A stretch of 64,000 nucleotides of DNA from Limanda limanda (Eukaryota; Chordata; Actinopteri; Pleuronectiformes; Pleuronectidae): the NCBI RefSeq assembly GCF_963576545.1, contig NC_083637.1, forward strand, positions 21,645,507 through 21,709,506. The letters are read 5' to 3'. The notes below the pieces were generated by a model that saw nothing but the letters and a program-made list of their open reading frames with translations, did not search any database and was not told the origin of the DNA. The position numbers were made by a program, and so were the translations under genes. Positions within the stretch are counted from its first letter, which is position 1. Every line of letters begins with the position of its first letter. This document shows positions 1 through 10,551 of this stretch, piece after piece.

Positions 1-3000
1 TATAGAGGACACTGGTTACTCCAGGAAACCCCAGAGGCCGTGGGTCCAGATCAAAGGTCACAGTCTACATTGAATCTACAGGCAGATCGTGCAACTCAAG
101 GAGGTAATGATGTTCTGAAACTTATTAAGGAGAAATCCATTGATCACTCTGACAAAGTTGAGCTCAGTACAGAATACAGACCGCTGGTTGATCTTGTAAA
201 CTCCGGGAAAGACATGGCAGGTCCTATGCTGCCTGAACAAGGGCAGTACAGGTCATTACAGGACAATGTAGATCCCATTAGTCTAATTGCGATCTTGAAT
301 AGACAAAATGAAATCACGTCTATGCTTCTCAGACAGCAGCAATTATCTACATTGCCACCTAAAAGTGTTACTGTCTTTGATGGAGATATCTTAGAGTTTA
401 GGTCATTTATGAACTCTTTTGAACATAACATTGAGAGGAAAACAGACAATGGACAAGACAGATTGTTTTACCTTGAACAATATACAAAGGGCCAAGCTAG
501 GGACCTAGTAAAGAGCTGTCAGCACATGGATGGAGATCATGGTTATCTCAGAGCCAAACGCTTGTTACAGGAACATTTTGGCAATGAGTTTAAAATTTCC
601 ACCGCTTACATTAAGAAAGCTCTTAATTGGCCTATCCTGAAGCCTGAAGACCCAAAGGCATTGAATGACTATGCTCTGTTTCTGAAAGGATGCTGTAATG
701 CCATGACAAAACTGGATTACATGAGTGAACTGAATGTTGCATCTACCTTGAAAGCCTTAGTCATGAAATTACCCTACAAGTTTCGGGATAAGTGGAGGAC
801 TAAAGCTCAGGAGAAACTGGATGGCAACAGCAGGATAACATTTGCAGATCTTGTACAGTTCATTGAGAAACAGGCAAAGATATGTTCCAACCCAGTATTT
901 GGAGAAATCCAAGATTCAGTTGCTAGTAGGAGTAAAAGGCCAGAGGAAAGCAAGCCCATGTTTAGGCCCAAGGTTAATTATGCAGCTAATGTGGCGGCAG
1001 TAACCACTCCAGTGACTTCAAAAATGGACAGTGATGTCAAATCCCCATGCCTCTGCTGTGATGGTGCTCACAGTCTGGAGCACTGCTCTGACTTCAAGAA
1101 GAAAACACACAGGGAAAAGTTGAATCTTTTAAAGGAAAAGGCACTCTGTTTTGGATGCTTGCGTATAGGACACAGAAGCAAAGACTGTCATGCGCGTCTG
1201 TCATGCAACATCTGCAACCGAAGCCATCCCAGTGTGCTTCACATCAACTTTCAGGTCAAAGGTGAGACCTCAAAGTTAGCAGAGTCACCAAAGAATATCA
1301 AAGAGGTGAAGTCCAATGTTTGTCGGCATAATGGGGCCGGGAACTCTAAATGTGCACTTTCAATCTTACCTGTTCAAGTGAAGTCTGTGAAAGGCAACAG
1401 AATCATTCAAACTTATGCTTTTCTCGATCCAGGCAGTTCAGCAACATTCTGCACGGAGAGGCTGGCGCAGAAATTGAGTCTGGAAGGGAAACCAACAACT
1501 GTTTTGCTAAAAACAATGGCACAAGAACGGCCTGTCAAGAGTTTGTTGGTGTCAGGTCTAGAAGTGTGCGAACTGAAAAGTAACAATTTCTTTCCTTTAC
1601 CTGAGGTCTTCACTCAAAGGTCTATGCCAGTGACAAAGGACGACATCCCAACACAGGCGGATTTAAGGAAATGGCCTTATATCAGTGAAGTTCAATTACT
1701 ACAAATAGACTCTGACATTGATTTACTAATTGGCATGAATGCAGCAAATTTGATGGAACCCTGGCAGGTGATCAACTCACAAGAAGATGGGCCCTATGCT
1801 GTAAAAACCCTACTAGGATGGGTAGTCAATGGTCCATTGGGAGGATGCAGTAAAGGTGTGGACAAGACCACAGTGACTGTTAATAGGATCTCCCTGGTTA
1901 ACCTGCAAGAACTTCTGGTGAGTCAATACAACACTGATTTCATTGAGAGAGCATATGATGAAAAGAGTGAAATGTCAGTAGATGACAAGAAGTTCTTGAA
2001 CATTGCCAATGAATCTGTTAAAGTGATAGAGGGTCACTACTGCATTAACTTACCTTTTAAAGCTGATAAAGTTACGATGCCTAACAACCGTGTGATTGCA
2101 GAACAACGCCTTTTGAATCTGAAAAGGAAGTTCAAAAGAGATCTGAATTATCAAAAGGAGTACAGAGAGTTCCTGAATGATGTCATTCATAAGGGCTATG
2201 CTGAAATGGTTCCCCCAGCACAGGTGAACAGAACTCATGGGAAAGTTTGGTATATCCCTCATCATGGGGTATATCACCCAAAGAAGAAGACCATCAGAGT
2301 AGTGTTCGATTGCAGTGCAACATTTCAGGGGACATCCCTCAACTCTGAACTACTCCAGGGCCCAAATCTGACAAGCACACTGATAGGAGTGCTCACACGT
2401 TTCCGAAAAGAGCCAGTAGCACTGATGGCAGACATACAGGCCATGTTCCATCAGGTCAAGGTCACAGAAGGTGATACAGACTTCTTGCGCTTCTTTTGGT
2501 GGCCACATGGAAATGTGGATGATGCTCCTGCAGAATTCCGAATGACTGTTCATTTATTTGGAGCGGTCTCTTCACCCAGCATTGCAAACTTTGCACTCAG
2601 AAAGACTGCAGAGGACAATGCAGGCAACTTCCCTCCTGAGGTAACAAAGACAATATTGCAGAACTTTTATGTGGATGATTGTTTAAAATCTGTGTCCACA
2701 GAAAAGGAAGCAGTAGAGCTGATCTCAAACCTCACCACAGTCTGTCACCGAGGAGGATTTCATTTATCAAAGTGGATAAGCAACAGCAGAGCTGTCCTTG
2801 CTACTGTTCCACCAGAGGACAGAGCCAAAGAGGTAAAGAAATTGGACTTGAACAAAGATCAATTGCCCATGGAGAGAGCCTTAGGACTTCAATGGTGCGT
2901 GCAAGGTGACTCCTTTAAGTTCAACAGCACAATCAGTGAACGTGCACTTACCAGAAGGGGCATCCTATCCATGGTAAGCTCAATATACGACCCCTTAGGC

Positions 3001-5358
3001 TTTCTGTGTCCACTTACTTTGCCAGCTAAACTGTTGTTGCAGGAACTTTGCAGACAGAACTTTGGATGGGACGTGACCATTCCCCTCACTCTATCGGAGC
3101 AGTGGACAAATTGGAACAGCAGTCTGTCAATGCTTGAAGGCTTTGAGGTACCACGCTGTTTCAAGCCAAGTCATTTTGGTGAGTCAGTGCACAGCCAGAT
3201 CCACCATTTCTCTGATGCCAGTGAGCTAGGCTATGGAACAGCCAGCTATCTCAGAATGACTAACGCAAAGGGAAAAGTTCATGTAGCATTCTTGATGGGC
3301 AAAGCGAGAGTAGCTCCATTAAAAAGGCAGACCATCCCGAGGCTGGAGCTAGCCGCAGCAGCTTTGTCAGTCAAAGTGGACAGAATGCTCAAAGCAGAAC
3401 TACCATCAACAAGAGATAAGTCAGTGTTTTGGTCTGACAGTACAGCTGTGTTAAAATACATCTCAAATGACCACACTCGCTTCCACACCTATGTGGCGAA
3501 TAGGACATCTAGGATTAGGGAAGCCACACAAGTGTCTCAGTGGAGACATATTAACACAAAGCGAAACCCTGCTGACGACTGCTCTAGAGGTGTGAGTGCA
3601 GAGAGGTTCATGAGGAATCAAAGATGGATCTGTGGACCAGAGTTCCTCTGGTCATCAGAAGAGGATTGGCCAAATGAACCAATAGACAGGAGTCAGCTTT
3701 GTATGGATGACCCAGAGGTCAGAAAATCTGTAACAGTTAATTCCATCATGCAGACATGTGAGGAAAGGCCCACAGACAAGTTACTCAATTACTTTTCAGA
3801 TTGGCTGAAGTTGAGAGTAGCTGTTGCATGGATAATGAAAGTGAAGAATGCATTGAGGAACTTGGTGCAGAAAAGAAAGGACTCAAAGAAAGACTGTCAG
3901 TATCAAAAGGCAACCAGAATAAACACAAGGTCAGTTAAGTGTGACATGAAAGAATCAATAACAGCTGAAGATCTAAAAAGAGCAGAAAATACAATACTTA
4001 CCTATGTGCAGAGACAAAGTTTCCCACAGGAAATCAGCATGCTGCAAGAGGGAGCATCCTGTGTGAGAAAAGGCAGCAGCATCTACAGACTGGATCCGGT
4101 GCTGGATGGTGGCATCCTCAGAGTGGGTGGGCGTCTAAGGAGATCAGCAATGCCGGAGGAAAGGAAACACCCTGCCATTCTGGCCAAAGACCACCACGTG
4201 TCCACTCTGATCCTGCGCCACATCCATGCTCAAACTGGACATGGAGGAAGGAACCATATGCTATCCCAGGTACGAAAAACATACTGGATTGTAAAGGCAA
4301 ACACTGCTGCACGAAAGGTTCTCTCTCACTGTGTGACTTGCAGAAAGAACAGAGGAAAACCTGGTGAACAAAAGATGGCTGATCTGCCAGGGGAAAGACT
4401 TGTCACAGACTTGCCACCATTTACGAATGTTGGTCTTGACTACTTCGGCCCTTTTGAGGTGAGAAGGGGCAGGAGCATGCTGAAAAGGTATGGCGTCATC
4501 TTTACCTGCATGACCAGCCGAGCAGTACATCTGGAGGTGGCCTGTTCTTTAACCACAGACTCTTGCATCAATGCCATCAGACGTTTTTTGTGTCGAAGAG
4601 GCACAGCACAACACATGAGATCAGATCATGGCACTAACCTTGTAGGTGCAGAGAGAGAGCTGAGAGAAGCACTTCAAGCCATGGAACACAGAAAGATCCA
4701 ACAAACTCTAAGGAAGGACGGAGTTCAGTGGAGCTTCAATCCCCCCACTGCCTCTCACCATGGTGGGTTCTGGGAACGCCTCATCCGAATGATAAGGCAT
4801 GTCTTATGTTCAGTATTGAAGCAGCAAACTTTAGATGATGAAGGCCTAACCACTGTTTTCTGTGAAGTAGAGGCAATTCTCAACAGCCGGCCTATAACAA
4901 AGGTATCTGATGACCCACAAGATTTAGAAGCCCTAACTCCCAATCACATACTTCTGTACAGAACTAACCCACTTCTGCCCCCTGGAGTCTTTTCAAGTTC
5001 TGACCTTTACCACAGAAGACGCTGGAGACAGGTCCAGTATATAGCTGAACTATTCTGGAAGAGATGGCTGCTAGAATACCTCCCCCTCCTCCAGGAAAGA
5101 CAAAAGTGGTCAAGAACCAGAAGAAACTTCGTCCCAGGCGACATTGTACTAATAGCAGATAACAACGCTCCTCGCAGCTACTGGCTACTGGGAAGAGTCT
5201 TAGAGGCCAAGCCTGATGCCAGAGGCCATGTCCGCGTGGTGAAGCTGCAAACAAAGACGAGTGTACTGGAGAGGCCAGTGTCCAAAATCTGTTTACTGCT
5301 CGAGGGTGATGACAGTTCCTGTAAGGAAAATCCTGAACACCAAAAGAGTTCAAGATAA
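1..5358 (+). CDS. BEL/Pao retrotransposon Gag-Pol polyprotein (5' end outside window)
   Basis: One frame is open from base 1 to the stop at 5356-5358. There is no ATG near the left edge (a GTG lies at 40, the first in-frame ATG near 212), so the true start is probably upstream. Numbering from the codon at 40 (1772 codons), I see a Gag-like DUF1759-type region (about 100-280), a CCHC zinc knuckle (C370, C373, H378, C383), and a DUF1758-type aspartic protease with D463 in D-P-G-S. These are followed by a Pao-type reverse transcriptase with YVDD at 877-880, RNase H with the F-S-D-A-S motif (D1059), an integrase HHCC finger (H1396, H1401, C1431, C1434), an integrase core with D1467, D1529 and E1579, and a C-terminal DUF5641-like domain. 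This domain order is diagnostic of BEL/Pao. The product would copy the element's RNA and insert the cDNA. No stop or frameshift is visible, which suggests recent insertion; activity is not shown. Confidence 0.95.
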   Translation, partial: YRGHWLLQETPEAVGPDQRSQSTLNLQADRATQGGNDVLKLIKEKSIDHSDKVELSTEYRPLVDLVNSGKDMAGPMLPEQGQYRSLQDNVDPISLIAILNRQNEITSMLLRQQQLSTLPPKSVTVFDGDILEFRSFMNSFEHNIERKTDNGQDRLFYLEQYTKGQARDLVKSCQHMDGDHGYLRAKRLLQEHFGNEFKISTAYIKKALNWPILKPEDPKALNDYALFLKGCCNAMTKLDYMSELNVASTLKALVMKLPYKFRDKWRTKAQEKLDGNSRITFADLVQFIEKQAKICSNPVFGEIQDSVASRSKRPEESKPMFRPKVNYAANVAAVTTPVTSKMDSDVKSPCLCCDGAHSLEHCSDFKKKTHREKLNLLKEKALCFGCLRIGHRSKDCHARLSCNICNRSHPSVLHINFQVKGETSKLAESPKNIKEVKSNVCRHNGAGNSKCALSILPVQVKSVKGNRIIQTYAFLDPGSSATFCTERLAQKLSLEGKPTTVLLKTMAQERPVKSLLVSGLEVCELKSNNFFPLPEVFTQRSMPVTKDDIPTQADLRKWPYISEVQLLQIDSDIDLLIGMNAANLMEPWQVINSQEDGPYAVKTLLGWVVNGPLGGCSKGVDKTTVTVNRISLVNLQELLVSQYNTDFIERAYDEKSEMSVDDKKFLNIANESVKVIEGHYCINLPFKADKVTMPNNRVIAEQRLLNLKRKFKRDLNYQKEYREFLNDVIHKGYAEMVPPAQVNRTHGKVWYIPHHGVYHPKKKTIRVVFDCSATFQGTSLNSELLQGPNLTSTLIGVLTRFRKEPVALMADIQAMFHQVKVTEGDTDFLRFFWWPHGNVDDAPAEFRMTVHLFGAVSSPSIANFALRKTAEDNAGNFPPEVTKTILQNFYVDDCLKSVSTEKEAVELISNLTTVCHRGGFHLSKWISNSRAVLATVPPEDRAKEVKKLDLNKDQLPMERALGLQWCVQGDSFKFNSTISERALTRRGILSMVSSIYDPLGFLCPLTLPAKLLLQELCRQNFGWDVTIPLTLSEQWTNWNSSLSMLEGFEVPRCFKPSHFGESVHSQIHHFSDASELGYGTASYLRMTNAKGKVHVAFLMGKARVAPLKRQTIPRLELAAAALSVKVDRMLKAELPSTRDKSVFWSDSTAVLKYISNDHTRFHTYVANRTSRIREATQVSQWRHINTKRNPADDCSRGVSAERFMRNQRWICGPEFLWSSEEDWPNEPIDRSQLCMDDPEVRKSVTVNSIMQTCEERPTDKLLNYFSDWLKLRVAVAWIMKVKNALRNLVQKRKDSKKDCQYQKATRINTRSVKCDMKESITAEDLKRAENTILTYVQRQSFPQEISMLQEGASCVRKGSSIYRLDPVLDGGILRVGGRLRRSAMPEERKHPAILAKDHHVSTLILRHIHAQTGHGGRNHMLSQVRKTYWIVKANTAARKVLSHCVTCRKNRGKPGEQKMADLPGERLVTDLPPFTNVGLDYFGPFEVRRGRSMLKRYGVIFTCMTSRAVHLEVACSLTTDSCINAIRRFLCRRGTAQHMRSDHGTNLVGAERELREALQAMEHRKIQQTLRKDGVQWSFNPPTASHHGGFWERLIRMIRHVLCSVLKQQTLDDEGLTTVFCEVEAILNSRPITKVSDDPQDLEALTPNHILLYRTNPLLPPGVFSSSDLYHRRRWRQVQYIAELFWKRWLLEYLPLLQERQKWSRTRRNFVPGDIVLIADNNAPRSYWLLGRVLEAKPDARGHVRVVKLQTKTSVLERPVSKICLLLEGDDSSCKENPEHQKSSR

Positions 5359-5490
5359 GTTCATTTATTCACTTTGAGTTCATATTTTGAGATCATGTTT
5401 AAGATTGCCAAATGATTGAAAATAAGTAAACTGCAAGTAGAAATGGCTCATTTGTAATTTAAATAATTGTCTTTGCCTCTACAAACACAA

Positions 5491-5503
5491 TTAGGGGCCG
5501 GTA
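5491..5503 (+). other. Polypurine tract of the BEL/Pao element
   Basis: A short G-rich run (TTAGGGGCCGGTA) immediately precedes the TGT that begins the 3' LTR. This is the position expected for the plus-strand DNA primer of an LTR retrotransposon. It contains pyrimidines, so it is imperfect. Confidence 0.5.
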
Positions 5504-5864
5504 TGTAGGAGCCATATTAAGCTTTGTTATCTTTCTTTATTAGCCATGCGTGTGTGTGTGTGTGTGAGAGTGACACTGTCTGTAGGTGTTTTTACCCCAC
5601 CTACAGGACGCCTGAACTGAACCTGAGAGGCGAAGGGTGGAGCCAAGAGGAAAGGCTTAAAGAGCCAGCCACAAGAGCATCTGGGCGTGGCTGAGCGAGG
5701 CAACACTTTTTTGACCATGTTTTGTGACGTTCAATGTGCTCTACGAGAGACTCTTTAGTTGAATGTATTTAGTTTGTTTCAAGCAATTTGTAAACCATCT
5801 TTTTTCTACAATAAATGGCCAAAGGGACCAACCGGACAAACCTCTACTCCTCATCTTTTATACA
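5504..5864 (+). repeat. 3' LTR of the BEL/Pao element (about 361 bp)
   Basis: The LTR begins TGTAGGAGCC just after the purine tract and most plausibly ends at TTATACA (5858-5864), giving TGT...ACA termini. It holds a short (TG)n run at 5549-5566 and a poly(A) signal AATAAA at 5810-5815, as expected for an LTR R region. The right boundary is uncertain by about 10 bp because the 5' LTR is not available for alignment. Confidence 0.65.
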
Positions 5865-6354
5865 TGTGTCAGGATCAAACCCAACTCAGCCACCAGTAGC
5901 AGTAAAATAGAAATTGCTGCTACAATAATAATAATCCTTACAATTTCAATAGGGCCTCACTGTCTGTCATTTCCTGTCAGTGCTCGGGCCCTTATAATAA
6001 TAATAATTATAATAATATATGTGTATCAGAGACGTGACAGAATTGGGTTTATGTAAATATTCCTAAAATAAGACATACTGTAGATGTGATTGATTACTTC
6101 TGAAATTATGTTTTTCAATATCTAGAATAACTGATATTAACTCAAAGTTTGAACAAAGTTTGGTTCAGTGGAAATGAGCTGACAGTGTTTGTGTATTTTA
6201 TTTAACCTATAAACAAATGTGCTACACAGTGTGAAGCTGGACTGTATTTTATAACCTTCTCAAATATTAGAGAGACCCACTTCTCCTTCTCTGTTTTTAA
6301 ACTTGACCTTGTTTCTAGTTTGACATGTAACATGTTTGTTTTTATTATTTTCAG
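5865..6354. other. Non-coding flank of the retrotransposon
   Basis: No gene is seen. The segment is AT-rich, with ATA/TAA trinucleotide runs at about 5922-5935 and 5994-6018 flanking a GC-richer core containing GGGCC words at both ends. That suggests a small degenerate palindromic repeat, but I cannot define it. Confidence 0.4.
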
Positions 6355-6735
6355 CACAGACCAGTGGTGAACCGTCAGTGGCGTCTGACGTGGATTTGTG
6401 ATCTAAGATTATCTGCAGTTAGCAACGAGGGAGAGACATCTTCATCATCACAGTGTTACTCGATGGCTGCGGCCGAACATGGTGGCTTTTGTACAACTTG
6501 GGAGGTTGAGTCTGACTGGAACCCTCGGAGCCTCTTCCCACAAACTGGGACCACTTGACGGGGACATTACATGTGGTGGACGCTCATGTGGTCGGTTCAA
6601 GAGAGAAGAATGTATCTGCTTTGATCACACAGACATCATGTGGTCACATTTACAGCACGTGTGGAAAAGGGGATTTAGTCTGACACGCATGCTAAACGTT
6701 ATTTCAATCAATGTGACACGTTCGGTTTGATTAAA
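6355..6735 (+). other. Possible terminal exon of an unidentified plus-strand transcript
   Basis: A T-rich tract followed by TTTTCAG at 6348-6354 makes a good splice acceptor. The following 380 bases are higher in GC than either flank and end in an ATTAAA poly(A) variant near 6730. The best frame (6364-6558) has no recognisable domain, so if real this is mostly 3' UTR. In mammals SMNDC1 lies convergently downstream of MXI1, so such a neighbour is possible, but no SMNDC1-like protein sequence is present here. Confidence 0.2.
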
Positions 6736-8970
6736 AGACTTTAGTTAAGTATTAGTGAGTGCGTGTGTAGAGGTATTAAAAAAACTGCTGTTGTCATCCT
6801 TCTGAGATCCTTTTTAAAGAGACAAATATGCTTCATTCAAAATCTGCTGAAAACTTTCTTCCTGAACTTTCAACAACATCCAACAGTTTTCATCAGCAGG
6901 GGCAGTTTGTTCTGTTGTAAACTCAACTGAACGAAATGAGGTTGAAAGTTCAGAAGAAAAGCCCCCAAGTATTTCCCCCATTTTAAATTCTCTCTCTTTT
7001 TTTAAACTTTTATTCATCATAGTCATTATCATTTTATGTCATTGTCTGTTTCAAAGGTCGAGAATGAACATTGAGACTCAGGTTTGAGATCAAATTGGTA
7101 CAAACATTGTCCAGATAAGACGCAGCCACACAAACTTCATATAAAAATACATATACATAAACTGCACATATATGAATTCATAGTCTATGGATTCTGTATC
7201 TATGTGATCCTTTATGTGCTCTTCCTCATTTTGAGCAAATTCACAACAGCTTCTCAAGTTGTTGGATTTCAATAACATTTACAGGCCTGCAGTGATAAAG
7301 CGAAAGCTCCACCCATGTGACCCATTAGAAGGGTTCACATCCTCTATTCTATGTTATATTTCACGTTACTCTACAGGACACACATTCAATTCAGTTTTCA
7401 ATTTGAAATGTATATTCGTCCCGAAGAGTGAAGAGATGAACTGTGCACAGAATCTGCTCGTTTTAGTTTGAAATCCTGACCTTCAAATCCTGTTTGGATA
7501 CCTGAGCATGAGTCACAGCTGTACAGCACATTCCATGGTACAAACAATCCGGTTTAGTCGTTCAGGTTTGAAAATCTTGGTGTTTTTATTGTAAGTATTG
7601 CATCTTCAACTTACACGGCTAGAGTCATTTATCAGAGTGCATGTTTTACAAAGGATGGCCACAGGTTCAGAACAACAGGACTCCTGCTCGTTTGGTTTGG
7701 CTAAACTTGACCTCGTGGAGCCGTTTGCTCAACGTCGACCTCCTGAGGGACCGACACCAGAACGGAAAGTGGTTTCATACAGCTTCCACTTTGCTGTGCT
7801 GGTTCACTATTAGTCAAGTCAACTCATTCACCAACCTGAAGCACAGTCAGGACTGAGGGTCTAAACCTAAGCCTAAAACAAAGAGGTAAAAATATAGCTT
7901 TGTGATCAACAGCTTATGTAGATATGACATTTGTTTTTTGAATTTGCAGCGTAGCCAGAAACTCCAGTAACCTGGACTGACCCTGGACCAGTCTGCTCTG
8001 ACCTTAACAGTTCTTTTCACTTTCAATGCAAAACCACACCTGCAGTTTATGTGATGGAGCCTCCACCACCACTTATTATATCTCACACTGGACAGACTGG
8101 TCCAGGAGTCTGATATGTGCTGAGCAGCAGGCAGGAAACTAAGATCAGTGCAGACGAGTCCTGGACCAGGTGCCTTTCTACACACACACACAGACACACA
8201 CATACACTGAACACTCACACATGAGAGAGCACAGACCTGGCTTCTGTCAAACCACTTCTTAAAATTTGTTTTCATCCCGTTTTAGAATACAAGATCAGAA
8301 TAATTTGCCTCAAGAGACAATACAATGAGCGCCAGAGCGTTTTCACACATTTTTTTTTTGAAAAACAACAACTCCAACATTGTCAGATTTGTCCATATGA
8401 CGTAAGAAAACACTTTGGACCCAAAGCAGGTGAAAAGACAAGTGTCCGATCTGCAAAAGGAGTGAATTTTATTTTTTTCAAACACGGGACATTTTTACCT
8501 GTCATCAACGCAGGTTCATAAAAACCCAACGTATATGAAAAAGAAAACAGAAACGAAGAGACGATGAAGGTTAATAACTTAAACTGGGGCAGAATAAATG
8601 CAAACTTTCCCTCGGAGACGACAGAGAGAGAGAGAGATAAAGAGAGAGGACACTGAGGTGTTCTGAGGTGGTTTTGGCATTTGTGTATTTTTTAATGATG
8701 GAGCACCAACGGTGGTGACTCTCTGATTCAGTGCCATGTCCAACAACCTCAACAGAGCTCTGCCAGAGAGCTCTCATGTCAAACTCTGTTCACCGTAGTG
8801 ACGTCCTTCAGAGGAAAGCGAAGGATTTGTTCTTCTTTGTTTTCTTTTTCACTTTAAATCCTCAGTGGGAGGCCTTGTAAATGTAAGACACATTTTTTTT
8901 TCAACTACAACACAAGTTTAATAGAGACTACAGTCCTCCTAATAGAGGAGAGTGGAGTTTTAGATCGCTT
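6736..8970. other. Intergenic DNA between the retrotransposon and mxi1
   Basis: Open frames here are short (at most 142 codons) and look random or CA-repeat derived. There is a small CA-type run at 8177-8205 and a short GA run at 8625-8648. I see no domain, tRNA or structured RNA. Part of it could be distal mxi1 3' UTR if a later poly(A) site is used. Confidence 0.5.
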
Positions 8971-8976
8971 TTTATT
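8971..8976 (-). terminator. Candidate distal mxi1 poly(A) signal
   Basis: The minus strand has AATAAA followed by further A residues. It would give a 2.5-kb 3' UTR. The motif is common, so support is weak. Confidence 0.3.
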
Positions 8977-10168
8977 GTGTAGCAACCGGCTCAAACTGCC
9001 AGTAAAAGTCTTGGCTATCAAATAAGCCTTGTGCAGAGGAAGCCCCCCCCCTCAGACCCCCTTCAAAAAACAGGTTCGGCCTTTTTGTTTTTCAGCCTAT
9101 CCATGTTTTTTTTTAAAGATCTGGATTCATCGTCACAGGCATAGCGTAGGAGAGGTGGGAAAGTCGGCTCCGGACAAGGCTGACGACTCTAAACAGGCAG
9201 GCTCAGCATTAGGAGCAGCTTAGGGAGTGTCCATCAAAAAAAAGAAAAGAAAGAATATATAAACAAACAGCTACATTTTCTTCTCATTCCCTCCCACCCT
9301 CTGGACCCTCCCCTCAAATAAAATTGAGATAAAATCAAGGAATAATAATAATAACGACAATAACCCATAAAATATACATTTCTTAAAATAAGGAATGAGG
9401 AATAATCATCAATAGGAGGAGTAAAATAAGACAGAACCAAAATAAGTTAACTTTTCTTTCACCCCGTCGCTTGGGTTCTTTGAGGGATTTGAGAAATAAA
9501 TATTCAAAACGGTGGCGCTGTTTGTTTTTCTTTCTCTTCCAAACATAAAAGGATTTCATGGGGACTGACGGCAGAAAAGAGAGAGAATAATAAAATCAGA
9601 AAAACGTAAAGAGAACTGTGGTGGAAGTGCAATCTGTAACACCAATGGAGCTGGGATGGCGAACAGTGACATCATATAACCCGTTTTTTCCTCCCCCCCT
9701 GCACCTCAGACGTTTTCCTCCACAGAACACCTGACCACCAGTGGAATGAATGCCATATGCAGCATTTTTTAACCCCCTGTTCATGAACAATACAAACACG
9801 AGAAAAAAAAAAAAAAAAAAGTCTAATAAATTATAAGAGAGTGACACACAGACATCCTCCAACACAAGTCTCACTGCAACGCTTTTTTGTTTTTGTTGTT
9901 TTGTGGTTTTTATCGTGTTGGAGAATCAATTTTCTTTCCTCCTCTGGGAAGCAATGGAAACGAGTAACTCTCAAATGTTTCCATCAATAAAAACTGAGCA
10001 GAGTAAAATAGTGTCCATGCCACATCCACTGTCACTCTGTAGAGGACGACATCTTTCCGTAAATCTGAATCTAAAAAGCACAATAAACACAGGTCAACCA
10101 GCAACAGAGGCAACATGTCTATCCATGAGCTCTACCCTTTTTTTTTTTTTAAATCTCTTTTCTAAACT

Positions 10169-10178
10169 TTTATTTATT
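10169..10178 (-). terminator. Candidate mxi1 poly(A) signal, overlapping AATAAA pair
   Basis: The minus strand reads AATAAATAAA, two overlapping canonical hexamers, about 1.28 kb past the stop codon. A Pumilio-type element lies 11 bases upstream. The downstream run of A in the transcript is genomic and could also prime oligo-dT artefacts. Confidence 0.5.
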
Positions 10179-10188
10179 GAGCTATTTG

Positions 10189-10196
10189 TATGTACA
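10189..10196 (-). promoter_or_regulatory. Pumilio response element in mxi1 3' UTR
   Basis: The minus strand has TGTACATA, a perfect match to the PUF consensus UGUANAUA, close to the poly(A) signal where functional PREs often lie. One 8-mer is expected by chance fairly often in 64 kb, so the position is the main support. Confidence 0.35.
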
Positions 10197-10519
10197 AAGA
10201 AAAAACTAGAAATCTGCTTTTTTGGACGGTCACACACACACACGTGTCTTTAAGGTGAGGGGAAAAAAACAGGAGGGATTTCAAACTGATGGGACAAAAA
10301 AAAAAACTACAAGAGTTATTGCTTGTTACTGCTGGAAAGAGGTTGGGCGTCTATTCCAAAGTTTGTCGACTTTTTCGTTTGGACTTTTTCTCTCTTTTAC
10401 TTCTTGGTTTGTTTGTGCTGTTTCTGTGGACAGCTCTAAAGTAGGCAAGTGCAGGATGGCTTGTTGTAGCTGCTTGTCGAGGGGAAAGAAACCAAAACGA
10501 AAACACACACGCGCGCGCA

Positions 10520-10551
<32 letters not shown>

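Larger units (their letters stand above)
1..5864 (+). mobile_element. BEL/Pao LTR retrotransposon, truncated by window start
   Basis: The element comprises the polyprotein frame, a short 3' untranslated stretch (5359-5490), a purine-rich tract and a 3' LTR. The 5' LTR and primer-binding site would lie before base 1 and are not visible, so completeness and LTR-LTR divergence cannot be judged. It lies about 3 kb beyond the most distal candidate 3' end of mxi1 and is transcribed toward it. Confidence 0.9.

Noticed and set aside
1350..5353. Short frames overlapping the BEL/Pao polyprotein on both strands
   Set aside because: Shadows of the long catalytic frame; none carries a domain.
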